Assembly (NCBI GenBank): GCA_017889635.1
Contig: JAGGAC010000001.1
Location: 62,001 to 126,000 of the forward strand
Length of the DNA: 64,000 bases
Direction of reading: 5' to 3'
Source of the DNA: Bacillota bacterium
GTDB lineage: Bacteria > Bacillota > Negativicutes > Sporomusales > CTSoil-080
Below, piece by piece: positions 42,588-52,490 of this stretch. How positions within the stretch are numbered: position 1 is the stretch's first letter; every line of letters starts with the position of its first letter. Made by a program: the position numbers and the translations under genes. The notes under the pieces were generated by a model that was not told the DNA's origin, ran no database searches, and worked only from the letters and a program-made list of their open reading frames with translations.

Positions 42588-43031
42588 GTGAAAATTTTAG
42601 TGGATGCCGACGCTTGCCCTAAGGCAGCGCTGGGAATATGTATGGAACTGGGGCGAAAATACGGGGTAGAAGTATGGACAGTAGCCAGTTTTAATCATAA
42701 TATAGTTTCTGATCATCATGTCACGGTTGGCGGTGATTCCCAGGAGGCGGATATGAAGGTAATTAATTTGACGGAACCTGGGGATATTGTGATAACTCAG
42801 GATTGGGGGCTGGCGGCGCTGGTTTTGGGTAAGCGTTCGCGATGTCTCAGTCCGGTAGGCCGTGAATACAGTTCTGAGAAGATGGATTTTTTATTGGAAG
42901 AGCGGGAAATCAAAGCCAAGCTGCGCCGCGCCGGCGGCAGAACTAAGGGGCCTAAAAAGCGGATGGCGGAAGATGACAGGAATTTTGCGGCTGGTCTGGA
43001 AAGGATTCTAAGGAGCTTGATTACGAATTAG
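42588..43031 (+). CDS. YaiI/YqxD family protein (DUF188, UPF0178)
   Basis: 147 aa with the family signature [13 protein letters not shown] near the N-terminus, then [26 protein letters not shown], the conserved Asp-rich PIN-like core. Predicted nuclease fold; function not established. GTG 42588 after GAGGAGGA gives the usual short N-terminus; ATG 42570 (six residues longer) is the alternative. It is followed by topB. Confidence 0.85.
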   Translation: MKILVDADACPKAALGICMELGRKYGVEVWTVASFNHNIVSDHHVTVGGDSQEADMKVINLTEPGDIVITQDWGLAALVLGKRSRCLSPVGREYSSEKMDFLLEEREIKAKLRRAGGRTKGPKKRMAEDDRNFAAGLERILRSLITN

Positions 43032-43089
43032 ATAGTATAATGGTTTCATTATTAACAGAATGAGTTTTTGAATTTTAGAGGGGTGCCAA

Positions 43090-45228
43090 GTGAGATTATA
43101 TATTGCCGAGAAACCAAGTATGGGGGCGGAAATAGCAAAATATTTACCAGGGCCGGTCAGCCGTAAGGATGGCTATATAGTTACCGGTGCCGGAGTGGTT
43201 ACCTGGGGTTATGGGCACATTCTCCGGCAGGCTGAACCTGGTGAATATGATGAGAAATATATAAGGTGGCGGATGGAAGATTTGCCGATAATCCCGGAAG
43301 AGTGGAAACTTCTTGTGACAGAGTCTTCAAAGAAGCAATTTGCTGTTGTTGCAAAGCTTATCGGCGAAGCGGCTGAGATTGTTCATGCGGGTGACCCTGA
43401 TCGTGAGGGGCAGCTATTGATTGATGAAGTGCTGGACTATCTTAATAATGAGAAACCTGTTCGGCGCATTCTATTAAATGCCCTTGATGAGAAAAGCATA
43501 AAAAAGGCTATTGCAAATCTGCGGGATAATAAAGACTTTTTTAATCTTAAACAATCGGCGCTGGCTAGGGCGCGTGCCGATTGGCTGATCGGCATGAATT
43601 TGTCGCGGGCTTATACGCTTGCTGCACGACGGGCTGGTCATAAGACAACTTTTCCGGTTGGGAGAGTAAAGACTCCGACGCTGGCGCTTGTGGTGCGCCG
43701 GGAACGCGAGATTGAAGGTTTTAAATCGGCCGACTATTTTACCCTTAAAGCTGATTTTCAGCATGTGAATGGCCAGTTTACAGCTTACTGGAAACCTAAA
43801 GAGGACCAGGCCGGTTTAGATACTGAGGGCCGTTTGGCTGATAGTTCGATTGCTAAGGAGTTAATTAATAAGCTAAGTGTACCGCCGCTTGTTTCCGAGA
43901 TTGTTAATTGTGAAACAGCAGAAAAAAGGGAAGTTCATCGTTTGCCGGTGTCGTTATCGGCGCTGCAGGTCATGGCTGGCAAGAAATTTGGCTATGATCC
44001 GCAAACTGTATTGGATACGGCACAGAGGCTTTACGAAAAAAAGCTAACCAGCTATCCGCGGTCGGATTGTGATTTTCTGCCCGAATCTCAGCAGTCTGAT
44101 GCTAGTGTTATTCTTGGTAATCTAGTTGGAATAAAACAAGATGAACTGGCGGCCTGGGCGCTAAAGGCAGATCCAGAGATGAAAAGCCGGGCCTGGAATG
44201 ATAAAAAGATTACTGCCCATCATGCTATAATTCCTACGGTGGAGAAGTGCAATATTGCTACTTTGACGGAGAATGAAAGAAATATATATTATCTTATAGC
44301 TCAGGCTTATATTGCGCAGTTTTATCCTGTGCATGTTTACAGTCAAACCCGTATAGAAGTCTGCCGGACAGGTGAGCATTTTACAGCTAGCGGCCGGATT
44401 ATCAGGGAATTAGGCTGGAAAGAGCTTTATGGTGCTGATGCTGAGGATAAAAAAGAGGACGATGAAGGAATGCTTCCGGCCATGGAAAAAGGCGATAATG
44501 TCGATTTTGTCCAGGCTTCAGCCGAAAAGAAATCTACCCGTCCGCCGTCGAGGTTTACGGCTGCGACGTTATTGGCAGCTATGAAAGAAATCCATAAATA
44601 TGTGAAGAATGCTGAGCTGAAAAAGCAGTTGAAAGATGTGAGCGGCATTGGCACAGAGGCTACTCGTGCCACCATTATCAAGGAACTGGTTCAGCGCGGC
44701 TTTCTCCGGGAAGAGAAGAAGAAAAAGTATCTTGTTCCAACTGAGTCGGCGTATACCCTTATTGATGCTTTGCCTGATGAACTGACATACCCGGATTCTA
44801 CGGCGATATGGGAAAGTGTTCTTGGTGAGATGGCTGGCGGCGGAAAAAGTTTGGAGGGGTTTCTTAAAGCCCAGGCTGAGTTTACGGCCAATATCTGCGC
44901 AAGTGCTGTTGGGGTTAAAATTTCTTTGCAGGGCGATCATCCCTGTCCCCAATGCGGACAAGGCGTTCTTGAGCCCAGGAATGGCCGGAATGGGCCTTTT
45001 TGGGGTTGCTCGCGTTATCCGGCATGTAAGGCAGCGTATGATGATGACGCCGGGAAGCCGCTGAAGCCTAAGCATACCTGTCCTCGTTGCAAAACCGGTG
45101 CGCTGCAGCTTATCAAGGGGAAAAACGGAGCGTTTTGGGGTTGTACGAAATATCCAGCTTGCAGAGCTACTTATAACGATAAGAATGGCAGTCCGGATAT
45201 TTCGGTGCGACCAGTTCAAAATGAATAG
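43090..45228 (+). CDS. topB: DNA topoisomerase III
   Basis: 712-aa type IA topoisomerase. TOPRIM: AEKPSMGAEIAKYL and HAGDPDREGQLLIDE. Active-site Tyr in LTSYPRSDCDFLPE. Two C-terminal zinc ribbons follow (CPQCGQGVLEP..WGCSRYPAC and CPRCKTGALQL..WGCTKYPAC), which extend the Bacillus-type TopB. It decatenates and relaxes negatively supercoiled single-stranded regions. GTG start after GAGGGG. Length is normal for the Firmicute branch. Confidence 0.93.
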   Translation: MRLYIAEKPSMGAEIAKYLPGPVSRKDGYIVTGAGVVTWGYGHILRQAEPGEYDEKYIRWRMEDLPIIPEEWKLLVTESSKKQFAVVAKLIGEAAEIVHAGDPDREGQLLIDEVLDYLNNEKPVRRILLNALDEKSIKKAIANLRDNKDFFNLKQSALARARADWLIGMNLSRAYTLAARRAGHKTTFPVGRVKTPTLALVVRREREIEGFKSADYFTLKADFQHVNGQFTAYWKPKEDQAGLDTEGRLADSSIAKELINKLSVPPLVSEIVNCETAEKREVHRLPVSLSALQVMAGKKFGYDPQTVLDTAQRLYEKKLTSYPRSDCDFLPESQQSDASVILGNLVGIKQDELAAWALKADPEMKSRAWNDKKITAHHAIIPTVEKCNIATLTENERNIYYLIAQAYIAQFYPVHVYSQTRIEVCRTGEHFTASGRIIRELGWKELYGADAEDKKEDDEGMLPAMEKGDNVDFVQASAEKKSTRPPSRFTAATLLAAMKEIHKYVKNAELKKQLKDVSGIGTEATRATIIKELVQRGFLREEKKKKYLVPTESAYTLIDALPDELTYPDSTAIWESVLGEMAGGGKSLEGFLKAQAEFTANICASAVGVKISLQGDHPCPQCGQGVLEPRNGRNGPFWGCSRYPACKAAYDDDAGKPLKPKHTCPRCKTGALQLIKGKNGAFWGCTKYPACRATYNDKNGSPDISVRPVQNE

Positions 45229-45235
45229 AAAGAGA

Positions 45236-45271
45236 GCCGGGGAATTTTTAAGTGACCCCGGCCCTTTTTTT
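45236..45271. terminator. Terminator between topB and spoVR
   Basis: GCCGGGG and CCCCGGC pair around a 13-nt loop, followed by a seven-T run for topB. It overlaps the end of the minus-strand spoVR gene by 2 nt. Confidence 0.8.
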
Positions 45272-46571
45272 ACGCATCTTTTATTATAATTACCTTATCC
45301 TCATTGCAGCTTATTATTTGACGGTAGTTGGCGATGTCGGTTGTTAGCTCGACCTTCGCGCCCCAAAGATCGACAACGTGTTTGAGGGTTTCTTTGGCAT
45401 AACCTAGCTCTAGCTCCCGTCCATCAAAGACGTGTTCAAGTTGAAGCGTTCCTTTTTCAACTGCCACGGGGTTGATAATAGGGACGTTTCCCAGGCCAAC
45501 CGAATCGGCGAATTTGTCCCGGACTTTTTTCCAGCCATCTTCGTCAGAGATGTCTTTGATGATGACGTTATCATCTTGGACGCCGTAGGTAAATAAATGC
45601 AGTTCCTCACAAAGTTCTCGGGTAAGGTAGCGTCTTAGGAAGGATTGGTCGCGTTCGTTTACTCGAATATCCATGATGCCCAGCCGCCCGCCTGGGCTCT
45701 TGGCCAGGCTCTCAAACATTTTGAAACCTATATAGTAGGGGTTTATACTGCGTTCGTGAGGTCGCACTACCAGATTGTGGCGCTGTAGAAATTCCAGGTG
45801 CATTCCTTGCGGTAGGTCGAGCTCTTCCAGGAGTTTGTAGTGCCAGTAGCTCGCCCAGCCTTCGTTCATAATTTTTGTTTCGATCTGGGGAATAAAGTAG
45901 AGGGATTCAACTCGGACGATATTGACAAGATCTTGTTCCCAACTGGTCAGGCCGCCCTTTTCCGCTAGGAAGCCTAAAAGGTCTTCCTTAAGCCGTGGCG
46001 GTACCGGCTGAGTTGTTTCCTGGGTTAACTCTGTTGGGGTGGGGAGTGGCAGTTCGCCGTGGCGAGATACCTGAAACCTGAGAGCATGGGCAGCGTCAAG
46101 GATTCGTTCTACTTTTGCGGGGCCAATGCTGGGATCATGAATATATTCGCGGACTCTGTCGGCATGTGCCTTGAACATTTCCACTACTAGTTCAGCGCGG
46201 GTGTCGCGTTTAAAAAGGCGGTTATTTTTGAAGAAATCATTATGTCCATAGACGTGGGCCATGGTCAGCACTTGCAGCAGTATGCTGTTCTCACGCATGA
46301 GGTAGGCTAAGCACGGATTGGAGTTTATTACCATTTCGTAAGGCAGGCCTACCAGGTTGTAATGGTAAAAAGTTTTCTGGCGTTCATACGCTTTGCCGAA
46401 ACTCCAGTGGGGATAGTGGGAAGGCATGCCGACATAGGCCTCGTAGCATAGCATATCTTCGTAGTCGACAATTTCAAATTCCTGGGGGTAGCAATTAAGT
46501 CTTGAGTTTTTAACTAACTCTTCGATTCGCCTATTCCAATATTCTAGATTTGTGAGTGAGTAGTTAGACAT
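45270..46571 (-). CDS. spoVR: SpoVR family protein
   Basis: 433 aa. The N-terminus has LEYWNRRIEELVKN and CYPQEFEIVDYEDMLCYEAYVGMPSHYPHWSFGK; INEGWASYWHYK-type motif (MNEGWASYWHYK) and QRHNLVVRPHERSINPYYIGFKM are hallmark SpoVR segments. In Bacillus it is needed for proper cortex formation; in Proteobacteria the same trio acts in stress response. The ATG immediately follows the yhbH stop (TAAATG), so translation is coupled. Confidence 0.93.
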   Translation of the reverse strand: MSNYSLTNLEYWNRRIEELVKNSRLNCYPQEFEIVDYEDMLCYEAYVGMPSHYPHWSFGKAYERQKTFYHYNLVGLPYEMVINSNPCLAYLMRENSILLQVLTMAHVYGHNDFFKNNRLFKRDTRAELVVEMFKAHADRVREYIHDPSIGPAKVERILDAAHALRFQVSRHGELPLPTPTELTQETTQPVPPRLKEDLLGFLAEKGGLTSWEQDLVNIVRVESLYFIPQIETKIMNEGWASYWHYKLLEELDLPQGMHLEFLQRHNLVVRPHERSINPYYIGFKMFESLAKSPGGRLGIMDIRVNERDQSFLRRYLTRELCEELHLFTYGVQDDNVIIKDISDEDGWKKVRDKFADSVGLGNVPIINPVAVEKGTLQLEHVFDGRELELGYAKETLKHVVDLWGAKVELTTDIANYRQIISCNEDKVIIIKDA

Positions 46572-47747
46572 TTAGTTATCGCCTCCGGCGGAGGAGTCTT
46601 TTTCTAGAATGCGTTTGAAGGCTGGCCAGATGTCTTCTTTTCGTTCGAGGGTGACAATGATAAATTTTTCGTTGGTGATATGTTCCTGGTATTCACGGCG
46701 AATAGTACTATTCCAGATGCGGCCGGTGGTTATTTCGCCGTATCCGAATAGATTACTGATATCGCAAAGCTCTTTAGCCAGAGTAATAGCAGTAGCATTA
46801 TCACCGGGCCAGTTATCACCATCCGAACAATGAAAGGCATAAATATTCCAAATGGCAGGATTGTAGCGCTGCTCGATAATCTCTAAGGCTTTGGCATAGC
46901 CGCTCGAGATGTTGGTACCACCAGATTCGCCGCGGTGAAAAAAGTCGCGTTCATTGACTTCAGTAGCTTCGGTGGAATGAGAAATGAAAACTACTTCGAC
47001 ATTTTCATATTTGTAACGGACAAACTGATATAAAAGAAAGTAAAAACTGCGCGCGAGATATTTTTTTGTCTGATCCATCGAACCTGAAGTATCCATTATG
47101 CAGATTACAACGGCGTTTGAGTTTGGTCGAAGCTCTTCTTTGATTCGAAAATACCGTAGATCCTCTTCTCTGAATGGGATTCGCTCTGAGATAGGGGGCA
47201 TAATAGCGTTTTCTTGACGTTTTGCTGATTGTTTGCGTTTCAGCTTTTCTACTACCGATTGCTTTTTGTCAAGGCGTGGCGGAATGCCTTTAAGTTGATG
47301 CCCAGATCGTTTGAACTTTCGCTCAGTCTCGATAGCGGCAAATTTTTTGCGGTCTAGATCAGGTAACTGTAGATCATCAAATAAATAATTAATTAGTTCT
47401 TCCAGGGTAATATCAGTTTCGTAGATGTCCTCGCCTGGTGCATTGCCAGCTTGACCGGTATCTTGGGTATCGCGGTCGCCCGCTTTTCCGATTACCTGAC
47501 CGCGCTGTTCCTGGCCGTTGCCTGATGCTGTACCGCCAGTGTTTTTTCCATAAAGAAACTGATATTCTTTAAGGCCTTTGATAGGTATTTTGATTTTTTT
47601 GTCTTTGCTTTGCCCGATTATGCTTTCTTCAGCAATAATGTCACCAAGATTTTTTTTTATAGCTTCTTCTACTAATTGGCGGTGGCGTTTGCGATCCCAG
47701 GCGGAACGATCAGAATGGCTGGCGCTGTTGTCTTTGAAAATAGCCAT
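46572..47747 (-). CDS. yhbH: DUF444 / YhbH von Willebrand-A-like protein
   Basis: 391 aa. A basic, low-complexity N-terminus is followed by a Gly/Gln-rich linker (about 75-105) and a C-terminal vWA-like domain containing CIMDTSGSMDQTKKY (MIDAS DxSxS) and FFHRGESGGTNISSGY. Always found with PrkA and SpoVR. It probably acts as an adaptor in a metal-dependent protein interaction. Located 19 bp after prkA. Confidence 0.92.
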   Translation of the reverse strand: MAIFKDNSASHSDRSAWDRKRHRQLVEEAIKKNLGDIIAEESIIGQSKDKKIKIPIKGLKEYQFLYGKNTGGTASGNGQEQRGQVIGKAGDRDTQDTGQAGNAPGEDIYETDITLEELINYLFDDLQLPDLDRKKFAAIETERKFKRSGHQLKGIPPRLDKKQSVVEKLKRKQSAKRQENAIMPPISERIPFREEDLRYFRIKEELRPNSNAVVICIMDTSGSMDQTKKYLARSFYFLLYQFVRYKYENVEVVFISHSTEATEVNERDFFHRGESGGTNISSGYAKALEIIEQRYNPAIWNIYAFHCSDGDNWPGDNATAITLAKELCDISNLFGYGEITTGRIWNSTIRREYQEHITNEKFIIVTLERKEDIWPAFKRILEKDSSAGGDN

Positions 47748-47766
47748 ATTTTATCTCCTTTTCCAT

Positions 47767-49692
47767 CTAGTCCTTCCAGAGGTTATTGGCAGCATATTTT
47801 AGAATGACGTTGCAACAATGATCGCAATAGCCGTTTTGCTTCATTTCTTCCACCATTACGTTGTATTTCGAGTCTTGGTCTTTATCGCGAACTCGTGCTT
47901 TTGTTACAATGCGGGATAATTCTTTTACCGATGTTGTCAGCTTTTTTTCGATTGCTTCTTTTAATGGTTCATATGCGCGATAATCGACAACACCGCCGGT
48001 TCTGAGCACAGAGAACATATAGGAGGTGACGTCCTGGCGGAAGCCACGGGCAGTAGTGCCGAAGATGCCAATTTGTTCTTCGATGGATTGCAGAAATTTG
48101 AGATCCGGCTCCAACTCTTCACCAGTGTTGGTATCCTTGATTTTACGGGCATTTATGAAGGCTTCAGCATGATCGAGGTAATTGTTGAATAAGCTTTCGG
48201 CCTGTTCCTGGTAGCCGTGGATAAACGCCCGGGTAACTTCTTTTTCAAGAATTGTGGTGTACTCTTTTTTGATAGTATCTTGAAGAAAGCCTAAGTAACG
48301 TTTTTTCTCATCATCAGCAATAGTCAGTTCTTTGGTGGCTTTAATCAGTACATCAAGCATCGTAATAGGGTTGATACAATTGTTGTCAGACTCGGATAAA
48401 GTAGTATCCAGCGCCTTCATTATAAAACGGGTGGAGATACCAGTCATCCCTTCACGCTGGGCCTCTTCCCGAAGCTCAAAGATGTCCACTTTTTTTGTGG
48501 AGCCTTTTTCGACGATTTCCTCGCCGTTATAAATTTTAAGCTTGGTCAAGGGATCAACCTTGGCAGACGGAGCCAGTCTGGTCAAAATTGCAAACATTGA
48601 TGCTAATTCAATGGTATGAGGAGCAATGTGAGCATTGAAATTGCTGCTTTTTAAAATTTTGTGATAGATCTTTACTTCCTCGTCCAGTTCCAGGCAGTAA
48701 GGCACTTCGATTTTGACAATACGGTCAAGAATAGCCTCATTGGTATGGTCGGACTTGAATTTATTCCATTCTGCTTCATTAGAGTGGGCAAGAATGATGC
48801 CATCAAAATAGATCATTGAGCCTTTGCCTGGTGAAGGGATGGATTTTTCTTGGGTAGCGGTAATCATAGTATGCAGATACTCTACGTCATTTTTAAAGAC
48901 TTCGATGAACTCTACGACTCCACGGTTGCCAACATTGAAAGCGCCATTTAGGGACAGGACCCGAGGATCATCTTCGGAATAAAGATCCATTTTTGAAATA
49001 TCAACCGAGCCAGAAAGTACTGAAGTATCCTGGTTGTTGGGGTCGACCGGGGGCACGACACCAATTCCTTTTCGGGAGCGGATGGAAAATTCGCTCATAG
49101 TAATTGGATAATGTTCAAATTCACCATTGTATTCATTCTTCAAGCGGTAGCGGCAGACGGGGCAGAGATCGCCCTCGATTTTTACGCCAAGTAAAGTTTC
49201 GAACTGCGGGCGAAGGTGCTTGGGAATAAGGTGGAGCGGTTCTTCGCGCATAGGGCAGTCATTAATAACATAAATTGGCGGACTCATTTCTAGGGCCCGT
49301 TTTAGAGCTTCCATCAAAGAGGACTTTCCTGCGCCAACTGGGCCAACCAGGTAGAGCACTTGACGGGATTCTTCTCCTTTCATTGCTGCGGCGTGAAAAT
49401 AGCGAACGATTTTCATGATACTTTTGTCAATGCCATAAAAGTCTTTAAAAAAGGAATAGCGCTTCAGCGTTTCGTTACCAAAAATGCGTTTGAGGCGGGG
49501 GGATTCCTCGGTATTCACAAGTTCCATGCCGCGTTCTGACAGTAGTTCATACATCCTCTGGTGGGAGAATGCGGCAACACTAGGATTTTCTTTAACGATC
49601 TCCAGGTAGTCAAGGAGTGTTCCCGAAAAGTGTTGGTGCTTACGTTCGCCCCGGTCCCTCTTAATTAAGGTTTCAAAATCAATTTTGGCCAC
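47767..49692 (-). CDS. prkA: PrkA serine protein kinase / AAA-type protein
   Basis: 641 aa. N-terminal AAA-like ATPase with Walker A VGPVGAGKSSLMEAL (about 115-130), a Cys-containing insert (CPVCRYRL, CPMRE) and a C-terminal kinase-like domain. In Bacillus PrkA supports sporulation through ScoC/sigma-K control and may be an AAA protease. In enterics (YeaG) it works in starvation. First gene of the prkA-yhbH-spoVR operon. GTG start after GAAGGAGGG. The 49693-49961 region upstream is non-coding and shows no strong promoter. Confidence 0.94.
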   Translation of the reverse strand: MAKIDFETLIKRDRGERKHQHFSGTLLDYLEIVKENPSVAAFSHQRMYELLSERGMELVNTEESPRLKRIFGNETLKRYSFFKDFYGIDKSIMKIVRYFHAAAMKGEESRQVLYLVGPVGAGKSSLMEALKRALEMSPPIYVINDCPMREEPLHLIPKHLRPQFETLLGVKIEGDLCPVCRYRLKNEYNGEFEHYPITMSEFSIRSRKGIGVVPPVDPNNQDTSVLSGSVDISKMDLYSEDDPRVLSLNGAFNVGNRGVVEFIEVFKNDVEYLHTMITATQEKSIPSPGKGSMIYFDGIILAHSNEAEWNKFKSDHTNEAILDRIVKIEVPYCLELDEEVKIYHKILKSSNFNAHIAPHTIELASMFAILTRLAPSAKVDPLTKLKIYNGEEIVEKGSTKKVDIFELREEAQREGMTGISTRFIMKALDTTLSESDNNCINPITMLDVLIKATKELTIADDEKKRYLGFLQDTIKKEYTTILEKEVTRAFIHGYQEQAESLFNNYLDHAEAFINARKIKDTNTGEELEPDLKFLQSIEEQIGIFGTTARGFRQDVTSYMFSVLRTGGVVDYRAYEPLKEAIEKKLTTSVKELSRIVTKARVRDKDQDSKYNVMVEEMKQNGYCDHCCNVILKYAANNLWKD

Positions 49693-49961
49693 CGAAAACC
49701 CTCCTTCGAAATACTCTTAATCATGCATTCACTACCGTTTATTATTGATACGCAATTTTAAGAGAAAGAGTGATAGTTTTTCGGTACCATTAGATAAATT
49801 TTTCAAAACACCGCGGTAGTTAATTAAACTTTAACAAATAAAGGGAATGCTGTCTAAAGGAAAATAGTGGGATAAATTAGAGGGGGCAAAGTAACCGTCC
49901 GAATTGACGATATGAACGCTAATATGGTAAACTAAGCAACAAATATTAGGAGCGTATAAAA

Positions 49962-50165
49962 ATGAAGCTTGGGCGATACAGGCATTATAAAGGTAATTAC
50001 TATGAGGTATTGGGAGTAGCTAGGCATAGTGAGACGATGGAAGAAATGGTTGTCTATCGACAATTATACGGAGATTATGGTCTCTGGATTCGGCCGCTTG
50101 CTATGTTTAATGAGACTATCTTGGTAGATGGCAAGGATATAAATCGGTTTAAGTATATTGGGTAA
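49962..50165 (+). CDS. DUF1653 small protein
   Basis: 67 aa: LGRYRHYKGNYYEVLGVARHSETMEEMVVYRQLYGDYGLWIRPLAMF..., the complete DUF1653 pattern (Y-x-H-x-K-G-x-x-Y-x-V, ETxxxxVVY, WxRP). An SH3-like beta barrel is likely; function unknown. AGGAGCG precedes the ATG. Confidence 0.88.
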   Translation: MKLGRYRHYKGNYYEVLGVARHSETMEEMVVYRQLYGDYGLWIRPLAMFNETILVDGKDINRFKYIG

Positions 50166-50310
50166 CTAGAGCTGGTATTTTTATAAACATATTTATGATG
50201 TTTGCAGGATTATTCCATAAAACGACAAAGTAATATATGAAAAGTCAAAATGGAACAGGGGAATTAGGAGCTGAATGGCTGATACTAAAAAGATACTAGG
50301 AGGCTTAGTT

Positions 50311-50730
50311 ATGAGAAAGGTATTATTGGTAACTTTTGTTTTGTTGATGTCACTTACAACTCTTGCGTTTGCGAATGGTATTTATGACGAGGCGGTTGTT
50401 TGGACTGCTGTACCTAGTGAATCACTTGCCGGTATATCGTATGCATATGCTCCCGAATTTACCCGTATTAGCCCACAGGGAAGGCTGGAAACGGTGATAA
50501 AGTCAACTCAGCCGTCTACACACTACTTGTCTAACTATTTGATAGAAAAAACTTATGTAACCCCGGCTTTTGACAGATACATAATTGTAGCCTGTGGCAA
50601 ATTTAAGCAAGACGGTTCAACCATAAAAATATCGCCTGAGTGTGATAAAGACTGGAGACCACTTTTGCCTGGAACACAATATGAGCAATGTTTGCAGGCT
50701 GCATATCAATACGCAAAATCAAAAAAATAA
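50311..50730 (+). CDS. Secreted hypothetical protein
   Basis: 139 aa with a signal peptide (MRKVLLVTFVLLMSLTTLAFA) and a mature domain of about 118 residues with two Cys (ACGKFK, PECDKDW) that could form a disulfide. No family recognised. An earlier ATG at 50275 also has a ribosome-like sequence (TTAGGAG), but AGGAGG before ATG 50311 and the signal peptide favour the later start. Followed by a terminator at 50794. Confidence 0.7.
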   Translation: MRKVLLVTFVLLMSLTTLAFANGIYDEAVVWTAVPSESLAGISYAYAPEFTRISPQGRLETVIKSTQPSTHYLSNYLIEKTYVTPAFDRYIIVACGKFKQDGSTIKISPECDKDWRPLLPGTQYEQCLQAAYQYAKSKK

Positions 50731-50793
50731 AGTAATTATTAGAGGCAGATGTTCAAAATTAAGTCTGGTTGATGAATGTTTTTGGCATTAAAA

Positions 50794-50842
50794 AGCGCAA
50801 GCTTACACCATTTCTAGGTGAAAAAGCTTGCGCTCTTATTTT
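50794..50842 (+). terminator. Terminator
   Basis: AGCGCAAGCTT and AAGCTTGCGCT form an 11-bp stem, with an inner CACC/GGTG pair, then TTATTTT. Confidence 0.8.
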
Positions 50843-51122
50843 GGCAGCGCCAATAACTGAAACCGAATATTCCAGGTTTAGGGGCTGGCAACTTACTGAC
50901 AGCAAAACAATTTTAAAAAAATAAAGAAATGTTTACTTTATCTTGGTTTTGGTGATAAAATTTAATTGTGAAGGGAGGATGGTTACAATACTGTCGTAAT
51001 TTTTTAAATGTATCAGGCGAAGAAAAAAAGTTAGGCTAATGCACATTATATCATGTTTTTTCCTAATATTCGTATAATTCGGTGTGGCAGCTCTGATAGT
51101 ATTACTTTCATAGGAGGTTTTG

Positions 51123-52490
51123 ATGGATAAGGCTAAGGTGTTAGGTGAGAATAAAATACCATCGTTGCTATGGCAGTTTTCTTTACCGGCCATTGGCGGC
51201 AATCTGGTTAATGTACTGTATAATATTGTGGATAGTATTTTTGTCGGGCATGGTGTAGGAGAGATTGGGCTTACTGCCGTAACTATCGCGTTTCCTTTGA
51301 TGAGCCTTTTAATGGCTATTGGTTTATTGGTTGGGGTTGGAGCATCGACACTGGTTTCGATACGTTTAGGGGAACAAAACAAGGATGCTGCTGACCTTAT
51401 TTTAGGTAACGCAGTAACTATGCTTCTGGTGTTTGTGATAATTTCTACCGGTGCGGCGCTACTCTTTCTTGACCCTTTGCTAATTAAACTGGGGGCCACC
51501 CCTGAGGTATTGCCGTATACGCATGATTTTGTGGTTGTTATTCTGTGGGGTAGCGTTTTTCTACATCTAGGGGGAGGTTTGGGCGGGGTTGTTCAGGCCC
51601 AAGGCGATCCTAAGATGGCACTTATCGCCATGTTGATTTCGGGAGTGCTTAATACCATTCTTAATCCTATCCTAATTGTAGGATTAAACTTAGGTATCAA
51701 GGGGTCGGCTTGGGCGACTGTTATAGCGCAGGCCGCATCCGCAATCTGCATATTAGTTTATTTCATACGGGGAATGGGTACTTTGAAGCTAAAACTTAGA
51801 AATCTTGTATTACAATACCGGATCGTAATTGATATCATAAAAATCGGATTGTCGCTGTTTCTGATGCAAGTTAGCAACAGTGTGGTAATGTTTTTGTTTA
51901 ATAACAGTCTTATTGTCTATGGCGGTGAGTTGGCAGTGGCGTCATTCGGCATTATCAACAGAATGATGATGTTGGTGATGATGCCGGTTATGGGATTAAC
52001 TCAGGCTGCTCAACCGATTATCGGGTATAATTTTGGAGCCAAACAGTTTGACCGCGTTCTTGAAACGTTGAAAATAGTTTTAACGTTGGCAGTATGCGCG
52101 GGCGCTGTCGGGGTTGTTATTATCTATATGTTGGCTACACCAATTATTCACTTGTTTAACGGCGGAGAAGAAATGGTTGCGATTGGCTCGGTCGGACTAA
52201 AGGTATTTTTAGTAATGATGCCGCTTATTGGATTTCAGGTAATTGGTGCCAGCTATTTTCAGGCGGTGGGAAAAGCAGGTTATACTATAGTGCTGAATCT
52301 TCTTCGGCAGGTCATTCTTTTAATACCGTTAGTTATTATTCTTCCTATGACGTTCGGGTTAATGGGAATTTGGGCGGCGGGGCCGATTTCGGATTTTGTA
52401 TCCGCTCTTTTGACCAGTGTGTTTTTATATCGCGAGATGCGAAAGCTAAGCAGCGAAAACCGGGTGGTATGTCAGGAAAATATTACTTAA
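51123..52490 (+). CDS. MATE family efflux transporter
   Basis: 455 aa with about 12 membrane segments. The N-terminal PSLLWQFSLPAIGGNLVNVLYNIVDSIFVGH and GLTAVTIAFPLM, and the repeat-related QAAQPIIGYNFGAKQFDRV in the second half, are typical of the MATE (DinF/NorM-like) family. It exports drugs or metabolites in exchange for Na+ or H+. AGGAGG lies 5 nt before ATG 51123. Its last 4 bases overlap the convergent cyclase gene. Confidence 0.9.
   Translation: MDKAKVLGENKIPSLLWQFSLPAIGGNLVNVLYNIVDSIFVGHGVGEIGLTAVTIAFPLMSLLMAIGLLVGVGASTLVSIRLGEQNKDAADLILGNAVTMLLVFVIISTGAALLFLDPLLIKLGATPEVLPYTHDFVVVILWGSVFLHLGGGLGGVVQAQGDPKMALIAMLISGVLNTILNPILIVGLNLGIKGSAWATVIAQAASAICILVYFIRGMGTLKLKLRNLVLQYRIVIDIIKIGLSLFLMQVSNSVVMFLFNNSLIVYGGELAVASFGIINRMMMLVMMPVMGLTQAAQPIIGYNFGAKQFDRVLETLKIVLTLAVCAGAVGVVIIYMLATPIIHLFNGGEEMVAIGSVGLKVFLVMMPLIGFQVIGASYFQAVGKAGYTIVLNLLRQVILLIPLVIILPMTFGLMGIWAAGPISDFVSALLTSVFLYREMRKLSSENRVVCQENIT

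Noticed and set aside
45098-45289. Frame overlapping the end of topB
   Set aside because: Shadow of the zinc-ribbon coding region; runs through the topB terminator.
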